A stretch of DNA of 64,000 nucleotides from Lumbricus rubellus (lineage: Eukaryota; Annelida; Clitellata; Crassiclitellata; Lumbricidae). The stretch lies in NCBI GenBank assembly GCA_945859605.1, contig OX243816.1, forward strand, positions 34,907,807 through 34,971,806, in the 5' to 3' direction. The translations under genes were made by a program, and so were the position numbers. The notes beneath the pieces are model-generated. The model saw nothing but the letters and a program-made list of their open reading frames with translations, did no database searches and was not told the origin of the DNA. Each line of letters starts with the position of its first letter. Within the stretch, counting starts at the first letter, position 1. Positions 22,883 through 35,189 of the stretch are shown here, in pieces.

Positions 22883-23347
22883 AAGTACGTCACGCTATTT
22901 TTGACCATTTTTTGCCACCCCTCCCCCTTGTCGCAAACTGTAACACTTTCTCGGACCCCCCTTAAAGTACGTCACACTTTTTGGACCCCCCCCCTGAAGT
23001 ACGTCGCACTTTCGATTTTTTTTGTAATTAACACCTTATTCAAATTTAATCTAAAACACACTTCACTATTAAACTGTAAAGTTTCCACTTAAAAGAACTA
23101 TCACATTATTAAAATGACTTTAATAGTAGAATAGTTAATTGTCAACAGTTGTCGCAGTTATTCATTGACGCAGTAACTCAATGTAGATTGAATTTGAAAA
23201 AAAATTGCAAAAATTAGACTAGACAATTATATAATACACATCATTGAAAAAAATTAATGTGTGACGTCACACATGGCCTGACCCCTCCCCCTGTCACAAA
23301 CTGTCACACTTTCTTACACCCCTCCCCCCCTGGAGCGTGACGTACTT
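22883..23347. mobile_element. 465-bp MITE, TIR aagtacgtcacgct, TA target site
   Basis: The left end aagtacgtcacgct (22883) and the right end agcgtgacgtactt (23347) are perfect inverted copies, flanked by TA on both sides (22881-22882, 23348-23349). Sub-terminal copies of the same motif (aaagtacgtcacactttt and gaagtacgtcgcacttt near 22,965 and 22,997) alternate with C-tracts. There is no ORF of interest. The TA duplication points to Tc1/mariner-like mobilisation. Confidence 0.8.
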
Positions 23348-23476
23348 TATGGACGGCCCCTTGCTGTCTGTCTGTCTGTTCGTGTGTTTTGTCTGTCTCA
23401 CTATAGGCCTATATGACACTATCTTTTTCTGTCTTTTGTCTAGTCTGTCTGTCTGTCTATTTGTCTGTCTTTTAGA

Positions 23477-23562
23477 TTTTCTTTATCGAAACAATCCGGT
23501 TGACAGACCGCAACCAGTTACAGGGTACAGCTATGCAATTGAAACAATTCACAAGAACGCAA
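23477..23562. repeat. Dispersed repeat, copy 1 (partner at 47407)
   Basis: caatccggttgacagacc, gcaaccagttacagggtac and tatgcaattgaaacaatt, each shared with 47407-47490 with few changes. At the second copy the unit directly follows an (AAT)n run, which resembles the antisense 3' tail of a LINE. Confidence 0.6.
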
Positions 23563-23639
23563 ATTATAAAGCAGACGATTATAAGTCTTAACCGGTCTTA
23601 ACTAAGCTTACTAACAGAACAGACAGCCTACAATACACA

Positions 23640-23800
23640 TCTGTGTCTGTCTGTCATTCTGTCTATATGTCTGTCTGTCTTTCTGTCTATATGTCTGTCT
23701 GTCTTTCTGTCTATATGTCTGTCTGTCCGTCCGTCCGTCCGTCCGTCTGTCTGTCTATTTGTCTGTCTGTCTGTCTGTCGGTCTGTCTGTCTCTGTATGT
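23640..23800. repeat. (GTCT)n microsatellite
   Basis: gtctgtct runs interspersed with ctatat, plus a (gtcc)n stretch at about 23,725. Confidence 0.9.
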
Positions 23801-24171
23801 CTAACCATCCGTGGGCCTATACGTTCATTTGTCAGCCTGCATTACGATTAGGCAAATATGCTTGTCTGCATACATGACCAATGCATACTATTGCACAGAT
23901 CTGCACTACACGAATTTATATTGCTTTGATGCTGTCATAAATCTCGTTGTCCTCGAGAGCCCTCTTATATATTTATAAATGCATATTAGGCCTACACTAC
24001 GAGAGATATAGCAACAAATTGCCAACAATATACATTTACACACTTAAATATACAACTATACATATATGGAATACCCGACATAATATGCTTAGCATACACA
24101 TAGCGGGGATAGACTATAGTCTATGTCGCTATGTGTACGTGTTATAGGCTATATAATGCATACAGTCTATA

Positions 24172-24232
24172 ATCATATATATATATATATATATAATATC
24201 ATATTCATATATATATATATATATATATTATG
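24172..24232. repeat. (TA)n microsatellite
   Basis: Two (TA)n runs separated by atcatattc. Confidence 0.9.
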
Positions 24233-24239
24233 TATCGTT

Positions 24240-25140
24240 GCTAGCTGCATTGCATTGGTATCCAGCCACATTGGCATCAAGTATCTACTTGGCGTTGTCG
24301 TCTTCCGTCATGTAGGGCCAACCTTCTCGATGTAGGACGGATGCAGACATGAGACATGTATACGTGACCATATGAATGTGTATTGTGTAGTGGCAATATG
24401 AACGTGTATTGTGTAGTGGCATATCGCCTCTCGAACATGGCCTGCTTCATCTTAAGCGAAAGGCAATCCACTGCAGAGCGTTTCGAAAAGTATTCTGTTT
24501 CCAATGCTTTGCTGAATGACGCTGAATGCTGCATTCCAGTGAGTCTGTGAACAGTGAACACGCATTAACGTAGGACCTATACCATGCAAGCAGTTAGAAG
24601 AGCACCCAACGACAACAAGCTAAGCTTATTGGTGGTGCTCGCCAACCTTGTAAAATAATAATAAAGGAGAAAATTATCGTTGTCAAGAAACATTATTATT
24701 TAGCGCATCAATTTGCATTCTGCTCTAGCATTGCGTGAGTCTGCTGATTGTTCAACGGGTCAGAAGTGGTGTTATACAGTGTATGCATGCTTGCTTTTCT
24801 ATATAGACGCGGTACACGTAGGCTACGACTATAGGATGTATAGGCACGCTGCCTTAATTCTATGCACTTATAAAGAGAATAATGTAGACCTGTTTAAGAC
24901 AATCTATAGGGCCTATTAGGCATATAAGACTCCAAATTAAATTTTGTCCTTACCTTTTTTGTATGCACCGTGCACGTGGCTGGATAGGTGTAGGTCTACG
25001 CCACGCTCTATGGAAACCGTCTACGACTCTACATACATTTACTTTCTTATTTCTTCGGGCCTGTCAAGCTGTTGAATAGCTATAGTAGGGCCTACTGTAG
25101 GAAGCGCTTTATAAATTCTCATACGACAGACCTAGGCTAT
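24240..25140. other. Gene-free stretch
   Basis: I see no exon, RNA gene or clear mobile element, apart from a gaagcgctttataaattc fragment at about 25,101 that resembles the shared SINE/LINE tail. Confidence 0.4.
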
Positions 25141-25144
25141 ATCC

Positions 25145-25506
25145 TACATACGATTTACATTTAGGCCTAAGTAAACATAATGACCTGTAAACTTACATGC
25201 GATTTACATTTTAGTAGGCAACTTACATGCGATTTACATTTTAGTAGGCGTATTGACCTGTAAACTTACATGCGATTTACATTTTAGTAGGCATATTGAC
25301 CTGTAAACTTACATGCGATTTACATTGTAGTAGGCATATTGACCTGTAAACTTACATGCGATTTACATTGTAGTAGGCATATTGACCTGTAAACTTACAT
25401 GCGATTTACATTTTAGTAGGCATATTGACCTGTAGGCTTGTAACATACGATTTACACTAAGTAGGCCTGTTGAACTGTAGGCTTAGACTTACATACGATT
25501 TACATT
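25145..25506. repeat. 43-bp tandem repeat array
   Basis: Eight to nine copies of a unit containing acttacatgcgatttacat, then tttagtaggca and tattgacctgta. Outer copies are diverged and inner copies nearly identical. It lies about 0.8 kb upstream of the KCNE-like gene. Confidence 0.9.
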
Positions 25507-25734
25507 TAACTTAACTTTTATAGATCTGTATAGACTGTACAGAGGCAGAGCAAGATTAGGACTTTAACACACTTTATAAGGGGCGAAGACGTACAATAGC
25601 TCGTTAAGCATAGTATAAAAACCACAATGAAAATGCATCAGTCCGATTACGGGCATAGCCAACGTCCATTGCAATCCTTTTATACATCCCTTTATGCAAC
25701 ATTGCATCACATCTTGGTATTTATTAGATTTGTC

Positions 25735-26274
25735 AGCGGCGCGCGCGTCTTTCTATGCGTGCAAAAGGGACAGGGCATTAAGCACACACGCACGCACGCA
25801 CGCACGCAACGCAACGCAACGCAACGTTCTCGGAGGTCTTTTGTAACGGTTGTTCGAACGTTACATTTATACAAATAGTCGTTGAACGACGTGAGCGAGG
25901 AACGTCGTTGAGCGTCGTCGATCAGGCCGACGTCGATTGGGCGAAGACGGGAAAGACGGGCGAAGACGGGGAAAGACGGGGAAGACGGGCCTCTTCTGCT
26001 ACCGCTGCTGCTGCTTCGGCGAAGGTACAAAGACCGAGAATAGGATATTGATCAAGACGTTGAAAGCATTCGTTAGCTCGATCGCTCGCTCGATCGATCG
26101 ATAGATCGATGCGGACGTCTGTGTTCAATCGAAAATACGTGCGCACCGTATTCGTCATAGTTGTCGTCATTGGCGTCGTTGGCGCAGCAGGCACGGCGCT
26201 CGATCGCAGCGGGCGATAATAGGAGGGAGATCGACGACGAAAGAAGGGACCGGCGCTTCCGGAAAGCGCGCAGA
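25735..26274 (+). promoter_or_regulatory. CpG-rich 5' flank / 5' UTR of the KCNE-like gene
   Basis: Locally GC- and CpG-rich sequence: gcgcgcgcg, (acgc)n at 25788-25810, (caacg)n, repeated gaagacggg, and gatcgatcgatc near 26,090. It contrasts with the AT-rich surroundings and ends at the gene's start codon. I saw no convincing TATA box, so promoter use is inferred from position and composition. Confidence 0.4.
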
Positions 26275-26643
26275 ATGGACGCCATTATCCGGCAGACGAT
26301 TCACGTCACGCTTCAGAAGTCGAATCGTTCGAACGACACGCTTCAGTCGTTTGTCGTGACGAACTTCACGGTACTGCTGCAGAACATCGCCAATGGCGGT
26401 GGTGGTGGTGAATTTGGAAGTGGTTCGAGGAAGTTGACGGGAAATGCGCTGGAGTATGTTTCGACGGGTGGAAAGCGTACCGGGGGTACTGCGGGCGATA
26501 ATGCGGGCGCCGGATACTACGTACTTGCCGTACTTCTTGTGTACAGTATGTCCGTCGTTGCGCTGTTGGCATCGCACATCAAACGGAAGCACGTGAAGAT
26601 ACTTGAGGATAGAGAGATTCACAAGTACCTGAGGGAGTTCCAG
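26275..26643 (+). CDS. KCNE-like exon 1 (ectodomain, membrane helix)
   Basis: ATG at 26275 is the first in the frame. The open frame upstream has no ATG and no family resemblance. It ends KYLREFQ at the donor gtaaga (26644), phase 0. Confidence 0.6.
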
Positions 26644-26789
26644 GTAAGACGAATACATGTATATGATATCTGTAATGTACATGTATGCCTTCTTCGTCAA
26701 ATTCTCTGCCTATAGGTGCAGGTTCAAACGTTCGATGACACCACCCTTCCCGATGTTGAGCCTTCTTCTTCAGTTACCCGTAGTCTGCT

Positions 26790-26870
<81 letters not shown>

Positions 26871-26884
26871 GTCGTCATCATCAT

Positions 26885-26953
<69 letters not shown>

Positions 26954-29900
26954 ATCCAACAGCATCTGCCTTAGTCTTCCTCGTTTTCTAAGGACTTTCT
27001 CCCTTCGATGAAATCTCTCAGAAGGGAGTTCCTATCAAAATATTATGTCCAATCCATTTCCATTGTCTCAGTCTTATTGTAACCTTCATAAAATATTATA
27101 CCTGTAGCTCTTTCCTCATCCACCAGTACAGTGGCGTAGCTAGCTTTTCATGGGCCCATGTGCAAAAGTTTCGCATGGGCCCCTGATTGACCTTGCAGGC
27201 CAGTATTTTGTGTTCATGCAATTAGCATGAGAATTGTAGAAAAATAACACGGGGGTCAGACGTTGACTTATGTGGAATTGGGCGTACGATGAGGACTTTA
27301 CTATGGCGTCCAAAGAAAGACTGGGGCTAAACCCACAACCCTCCGCAATTCTTACTCTGCATGTAATCAAGATCATAAAAACTAAATATAGGCCTACTAA
27401 TCAATGATATTTTTGCTATTAGACCTAACACAATACAACTCAGTGAACTCACAGAATAAACATGAATGCAGCACGAATGAGACAGATAAACTAAAGTGCT
27501 ATAACTTCAGTGAATTTAACATCTATCTAGCCTATCACTTGGCATAATTATATACTTATTCCACTTTTATTAGTAGGTCTACTTAAAACGATGTCATGAC
27601 ATCATAGAGTTTCTTTCTATAGCATTTTGTTCATCAAGAAATGTCAATCATCTATCAATTCTGGCCGACGATTTGAAATGTGCACACCAAAAAGACACAA
27701 TCATGATCAATAGCCTATTTTATTTTACCTAGTAACCTAAAAATAAGTTTAGCAATAATTCCTGCTAGTGCAAAAATAATGGTAAATATGCGAGATTCCC
27801 TACGAGCCTGATCTGCACGTGCTCAATTTTGTGTTTCCTGATTGTGGGGTGAGAGCTGAGAGAAGTTGAGATTACTTGAGAATAGTATGAGGATTGGAGC
27901 TAGTTTGTGAAAAAGTGACAAGCACTTAACTACCACCTCAAACCCCAACAATTGTCACCCTGGTTGAGGGAGATGTCAGGTCACTACCGTTACCATATCC
28001 AGCAAATGACCGGAATATACGATAATACGAGCATGACTGTGGCAAGTAAGACATTTCTGCGTCGCACCGTTTAAATAAAACACACGAATGTGACAGATAG
28101 ACCGTAGAGTCGTAGACGGACATGATTATCACACCTATTCTAGATAGCATTGCCACACCTAAGCCATTTGCATAGGAAGGTGTATAAGCGAAATAAGCTG
28201 CATGGTATGATTCGTTACTTGTTCTCAACTTAAAACTAAGCTTATGTTAGACCTTTTCTTTCATGACTCGAGACGAAAACACAAGTTAAAAGAAGTTCAG
28301 TAGGACCTATAACACTGCGTCAGTAAAATAACGATCGAAATAAGGTATTATTGTGTTCACAAAAACTAGATTGACACAAAATAATGTGAATTACTAATTT
28401 GGTTCAACTAATAATAATAAAAAGTTTATTTTAGCATTCTTTGTGGGCCCCTGGAGGTCGTGGGCCCGTGTGCTTTGCACACATTGCACACATGGTAGCT
28501 ACGCCACTGCACCAGTAGTAGTACCTCTTCACTTGTTTATTGCTCAGTCCAACTAATAATATTCTCCATCTTTCATTTTCTTTTGTTTTAGAGTTCCTTC
28601 CTCTTCATAAAAGCGTCTTCTCCCATCACTTCGACTCTTAATGTCACCATGGCACTGTGACTTTGCATCTTCTGCACAGTTAAAACTAGCAAAGAAGGTC
28701 ATTGTCTTCCGATTGAAAGTAATTTTACCATGGAGGATGGGAAAGAAAAGGAGTTGTGCAGTTCTGAAAATTCCTTTAAAAACCCTGCCTATTATAAGCG
28801 TAGTTTCTTTTAGAGATTTAATGTTATGGAGATGGTCGGCCATTTCACATCATGCAGGGACAGCTTAATTATCACTCCATCAGCCTCCATGTAAGCTTAT
28901 GATCGCATGTCGTCTTGTTTCTCGATTCTTTTCCAATCAGTGGCGATGCCAACTATGGTCGGTTTTAGGAATTCGCGTCAGGGTCAATGAAGCTATTCAG
29001 CAGGGCAAAGACATTAAGTGCACAGAAGCTATTTTTCAGGCCAACAGGCAAAATCAAGAGTAAAATAGGCAGTACGTCAACGGTCAAATGAACTGCCGGT
29101 ACTTCTATGGTAGCAGTGTAGCACCATCACTAATTCTCCAAGACTGCCTTCCGTGGTAGCATATATTATAATACTTCTCATCTCTCGGCAATAATCCTTT
29201 CGTCACTGCATGACTTAACTTACTTGCGTGACTTGGACTAATAATTAAATTATTTGGTTTACTGCGGTGACTTGGCTCACCAAACCACTGTGTGATTCTG
29301 CTTAGCCAGCCAATTGCCTGAAAATAGTCTTTATGCATGCCCCGTACGTCGCTTGGCATGAGCGCGTTCGCCAAAGCGGCCAAACTATGTACCCGGTACT
29401 TGGTAGCCTAGTACAATCAATCATGCGAGTGATCAAAGACATGCTCACAAGCTATAGGCCTACGGAAAATTCAATTCAACCAAATTCATACGCGTTATTT
29501 ATTGGTAATCAAAAGAAGAGTTCGTATTACAGTTTTTTGGTTGTAGTTCACGGATGCTCAAAAAGGAACAACATTCCAATCACCTTTTTGTCTGTTAAAA
29601 AAATTAATTTCTGGGTTCAGGACGGCTAGTTTCTGCGGCTGTCAGACACCAGGGCACCTTGGACAGGTGCACAGCACCTTGGTGAACCGGTGCACAGCAC
29701 CTTGGTGGACCGGTGCACAGCACCTTGGTGGACCGGTGCACAGCACCTTGGGGGATCGGTGCACAGCACCTTGGTGGATGGTGCACAGCACCTTGGTGGA
29801 CCGGTGCACAGCACCTTGGTGGACCGGTGCACAGCACCTTGGTGGACTGGTGCACATCACCTTGGTGGACGGATGCACAGCACCTTGGTGAACCCGTGCA

Positions 29901-31196
29901 CAGCACCTTGGACCGGTGCACAGCATCTTTGTGGACCGGTGCACAGCACCCAGGCATGCACTAGGTTTAACCCTCAGGCTACCAAGCTTTTTTTGTAACA
30001 CTGACTACCAAGGGGGGGGTGGTTACCACCCCCATGGATTTTGGGTTTGGTTTGAGATATCATAACTTGTAATACACCAATGGATTCAGCATTCATTTCT
30101 GCACAAAATGGTATAGGCCTATTTAGGTTTAAAATAATTATATGAAAGCACCCCGAAGTTATGAATTTTTTACCGTAGGCACCCGTCGATTTCACAAAAT
30201 GTATACTTTCGCATAAGCAAAATATTAGATTCTGTGTGTTTTTAACATAATTTATTTAATTAAAAATAGTTTACATATAATAAAGTCCAAAATTCAACCA
30301 TAAAAACTAGTAATAAGTTAGTTTTAGTTACAATAAAAAGAGAAAAAACATGTAAAACATGCTGAAAAACGTTTACGCAGACTTATCGGTTTGCGTTGTA
30401 AAAAAACCCAACATTTTCAAACATTTAAATTTATTTTGAGCACTTCCGGTCATCAAATGTCAAATTAATTCGTATAAAAATAGCCCTAAATGCCCTCTAT
30501 AGAATGACATAATTTATTTCTCTTAAAAAATAAATTATGAATAATTTTTAATAGGAAAAACATGAAAATTTTATGAAAATAAAACACCTTTATTTATATT
30601 TTAATTTATTTTGAGCACTTCCGGTTGTCCAAAGACAACTCACTGAGCATGGAAATGTAGCCCCACATTCCCTCTACAGAATGGTGTCTCTTCATGTCAA
30701 AGGACGTATAAGATCCAGCCGATAATCTAAGGGGGGTGGTATCCACCCCCCCCGTGCCTCGGGTATATCGGGTATAACTTTTGAATGGTATGGTATATCA
30801 TCACACATTTTAGCTCAAAATGTGTGCAAATGAATCCTCTACAGCTACCTAAAACGTCAAAATTTTAATCCTAACGAAAAAGTTTGATTTGGGGAAAACC
30901 TAGGGGGGGGTGGATACCACCCCCTGGTAGCCCGAGGGTTAATGCGGCCTTGGGTATTACATGGGGTTTGTCCCCGTCTGAGACTGTACATCAACAAAGA
31001 GAAAAGTTAACTGCATGAGAGGGCCTACCATACTGGGTGCCCATGTGCTCCACCACCCTATATCCGGCCCTGTATGGGCCGACCAGTTGCAATTGAAGCC
31101 ATGGTCTCATCATTTAGATAGCGAATTGATTTTCCCACAGCAGTTTCTGTTGGACCGAAACTCGGATGAAGGTCGGTCGAGACAGAGCGACACTAT

Positions 31197-31240
<44 letters not shown>

Positions 31241-34200
31241 TGCTGCACGGTCGAAAGGAGATGGAAATCAAAATTATTCACATGCGGAACACAACAGGGA
31301 GCTGGACAATAATTTATTGCCACTGGCTTGCCCCTGATGTATCATGAAGGCATTTAAGTTTTTTTAAGGTTTTTTATTCCCACCATCCTGAGCTAATAGG
31401 ATCAACTGTTTGAGGCGCTGTACACGTTTTTAAATACGCCCAAATTATACAATTTTAAGACACAATTTAGGCCTACATCATTTGAGAACGAACAAAAAGT
31501 AATTAGAATTTCGTGCCCGAAATAATTTAAATGATCCAAAGAATGCTATGATACTGTTTGATACATCATTGCGAACAGAAAATCATTAAAAATATACAAG
31601 TAAAAGATATTTTAGCAAGGGACATTTGAAGACGAAACTCATATCGAATCAATGATCCTATCTATAGCAGGCCTGCTGGTCAATTTAACTTAAAATACGT
31701 CCTACCGTCGTAGAATAATTTCACATTCGCTTTCTGATCGATAGCTTGGACGATATCTCTTCCAAGTAAGCTAACATTATTTTGTCGTCAAACTCTCAAT
31801 TGCTTTTCGATGCGTGTCTTTAAATGACATATTTCTTCACTTCTTCTAATCAAATTTAGTTTTTCGACGTCTTCTGATCGACGAATTTCGGTAAATTTCT
31901 TTTTGAAATAATGTCTCGCTTGTTGTATTTTGTTTCGTTGCCAAGCAACGAAACAGTCAATTCGGATGACGTCATCAAAAATTGCAAGATGACGTCTTTA
32001 GTAAATCTATACGTGTCAGGTTTGTCGTTTATTCGCAAAGTAGGCTAAGCATTTAAGCAAGTAATTAATTTCGCAATGTAGCTTAATGCATATTGTATTG
32101 TATTGTATCTGGAGTTCTAGACTATAAATTTACGAAGCGCCTGTCGCAGTCCACACCAATTAGAGGCGCTCCCAGTGCAAAAAAAAGAAAGTATACCGTA
32201 GTTTTGCTTTTGAGACAGCGACAATATGTGCTTCCGAAGAGCTCATGGTTATTCGATTGAAAGTTCAGGACCAATGAAGGCAAAAGCTCGAGTTTTGGCC
32301 AAAGCGGTCCGCATATTATTTTATCAAATTAAATCAAATCAAATCAAATTTTTTTATTGAGCCAGAGAAAAGCACACAAGGTACATATCACCCATTATAG
32401 GATAATTATAAATGTAGGCCCCTAATGTATATTATATATAATTGGATTTTGGACCAAGGATTTTGTGCTATTTGAAAACATTTTGACATTGATTGGATAT
32501 AGAAATTATGTAGGCTACGTTTGTTTATTATACCATGTCTTTACACCAAAATGCGGATAGCAATTGGTAGGCCTATATTAAAGAATATTCTTATCTTATC
32601 TTATCTTATCTTAATTACATGTATATCATCGTAATCAAAGCTCGTAAATGAGATGGTGCCCCGCTTTTGGCTATTGAGTTGCGCTTTAAGAATTTTGAGA
32701 TCACGATTACGATTACGATTATATCGGATTAAGGCCTATAAATAATTTAGGCCTATGAGATAGCACTATTGCTTTGATCAGAGCCGTAAACGTATACGCC
32801 TATAGCCTACGCCTATGTGTATTGCCATACCTGTAGGATTGGACTATAGATCAAATTGTGCATAGCAAAATTTTATGGCCAGTAAAGAATTTTTCCTTAA
32901 CTATAGCCATAAATTTAATTGCTTCTTGCAACACAATGACATTACGGTCGAAATAAAACATTCGTTAATTTAGGTCTGCACTGCCCTACATGATGGCAGC
33001 ACGAGAAGAGCGCCATTAGCCTGATAATTAAGGGATGACAATATAGCTATACATCTAGGCCTACTCCAGGTGCCCACCTCAAAGGGTCAGCGAGGAACAT
33101 CGATCCCTCCTTTTTTAAGGGGCGGTTGGCATCCGTGTATAATTCCCATGCCATTTATTTCTGAATGTTTTCAGTATTTAATAGAGATTAGAGATACTGA
33201 ACCTGTATCACGAAAATTAATTGTCCATAGTTTAAACTTTAAGGCCTATGCTTAGGCCCCCTAAATACCAACCGGCATTAAATTCTTTAGAAATAAATTG
33301 ATGCACCTTAAGTTATAAATCCTATATCGAAGCAGCTGATAAACGAAGAATTAGCCATGAGAACGACATCGTACGGTCAATGTAGGCAGGGGCGGATCCA
33401 GGGACCCATCCGGCCATGGTCCCCATTTCAAAAGTCCATAGGACGTGGCCACCCCATATGATTTCAACAAGCTTTAAATCAATGCAGCGGGACAAGGCGA
33501 GAGAGAAAAATTATCAATACCACTTGAGAGATCATAGTATTTTCCCTCTCGGTTAAAAGTTAAGCACGCTATCGCTATACCATAGGCCTTAAAGTTTAAA
33601 CTACGGACTTACATTCGTAGCAGATGTCGACTGGTGATTGATAACGACTTTCACAGATTCATAAGAAAAAAATCGAAAGGATATGTACTGAGGATCAAGG
33701 AAATTTATGATCTCATAATAAGAGCTTGTCGTCAGCATTTCTTTTTACGTGAAAAAATCATTGAAATTTCGTTGCCTATAAACTATCGTCTGAGAAGGTA
33801 GCATATGTGTGGCCCAATTTGCAGAACGGAGCGACGTTGCAGACCAAGTACGTAGCGTTCCCATAGCAACTGAGTGGTTTATATCTCCGTATTGTGACGT
33901 AATAGGGTCTTCCTCCTCCCTCTCTTCCTCTTCTTTTTTTCTTCGTCTTCCTCTTCTTCTTCTTCTTCTTCTTCTTCTTCTTCTTCTTCCTTTTCTTCTT
34001 CCTCTTCTTCTTCTCCTCCGTCTTTTTTCTTCTTCTCCTGCTCCTTCTTCTTCTATGTCCTATAAAGGCAGGTTCAAATGTTCGACGTTGTTATTCCTTC
34101 CGATGCTGGGCCTCTACCTTTTCTTCCTATATTCACTTTTAAAATCATTCAGTCCAGCACGATCTGTCGGGTCTTCCTTCTATTCGTTTCCTCTTCATGT

Positions 34201-35158
34201 TTCCTTCGATGGTCCTTCTTAGTATAGTGAATCTTCTATCAGCGTGTGTTCTACCCACTTCTTTTGTCTTTCCCTTATTGTGTTGTTTTCGTCAATCATT
34301 CATGTAACTTCTTCTTTTGTTATTACATGTTCCATCCAGCTGGTTTTCTCCATTATTCTCCACGTCCACATTTCGAATGTCTCCAGTCTTTTTGCATCCT
34401 ATTTTCTCATGGTTCATGTCTCTAACCCATACATCACCACATTCCATATCAGTGGCTTTAGGCCTATAGTGTTTTACATTTAAATCGGGCCACTTCAAGT
34501 TTCAATTGCATTGGTAATTACACATTGTAATAATTATAATCAAATATTGACTTTTAATATTATTCGTTTCAATTGCATTGGCAATTAGGCCTACACATTG
34601 TAATAATAATTAATCAAATATTGACTTTTAATATTATTCGTCCAGTAGGCTATAACCATAGTTGACTGAACAAACCTGAGCAAAACCAACAAGTATAGCA
34701 GTTGGTTGGTTCGTTAGTTCATTCATTCACCTGTTATTTCATTCATTATTTCTTTCATTATTTATTTCATTCTTTGGTTCATGCGTTCTTTCATTCGTTC
34801 ATTTATTCATTCGTTTATTTATTCGTTCATTCATTCATTCATTCATTCATTCATTCGTTCGTTCGTTCGTTCGTTCGTTCGTTCATTCATTCATTCATTC
34901 ATTCATTCATTCATTCATTCATTCATTCATATAGAGCCATTCAGGAAGACTGTAGCCTGCATACAGACGTGCATTTAATACATGTCCCTATAGTAGAGCT
35001 GCAGCCGTCATATAAATTTCGCTCGTCTTTCAGCGACAGCTTGAACCAATTGACGAACGATAAACGAACGAACGAAAGGATGAACGAATGAACAGATGAA
35101 TAAACGATTGGAGAAATGAAAAACCGACCGAATAGCAATGTATATATTATGTGATAAT

Positions 35159-35189
<31 letters not shown>

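Larger units (their letters stand above)
26712..28605 (-). mobile_element. LINE C-terminal remnant, split by a hAT insertion and a (GAT)n expansion
   Basis: Read on the - strand across several frameshifts, and skipping 27129-28509, it gives ISWTEQ, TSEEVLLLVDEE, VTIRLRQWKWIGH, NSLLRDFIEGRKSLENE and LDWMM. A run of about 50 Asp/Met codons from (GAT)n follows, then AQHREGWCHRTFEPAPI. This is the C-terminal end common to a class of animal endonuclease-RT LINEs (W..H.., LLR..IEG, R..W+..TFEPA). The copy at 34064-34485 is the same family. The fragment is dead: it has stops, frameshifts and no RT core. Confidence 0.7.

Noticed and set aside
25145..25506. Regularly spaced repeat array considered as a CRISPR array
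   Set aside because: The 43-bp units are directly tandem with no unique spacers, and the DNA is clearly eukaryotic. The same applies to the 21-, 23- and 47-bp arrays.
26724..26974. Poly-Asp / poly-His / poly-Met ORFs
   Set aside because: (TCA)n microsatellite translated in different frames. The same reasoning applies at 37,571-37,997 and 56,482-56,766.
29604..30001. Several Cys/His/Pro-rich ORFs of 68-119 codons
   Set aside because: All are translations of the 23-bp minisatellite in different frames. No independent coding signal.
33809..34222. 137-codon ORF with a promising start (MAQFAERSDVADQV)
   Set aside because: It runs at once into the (CTT)n microsatellite and then the antisense LINE remnant. 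No splice or family support.
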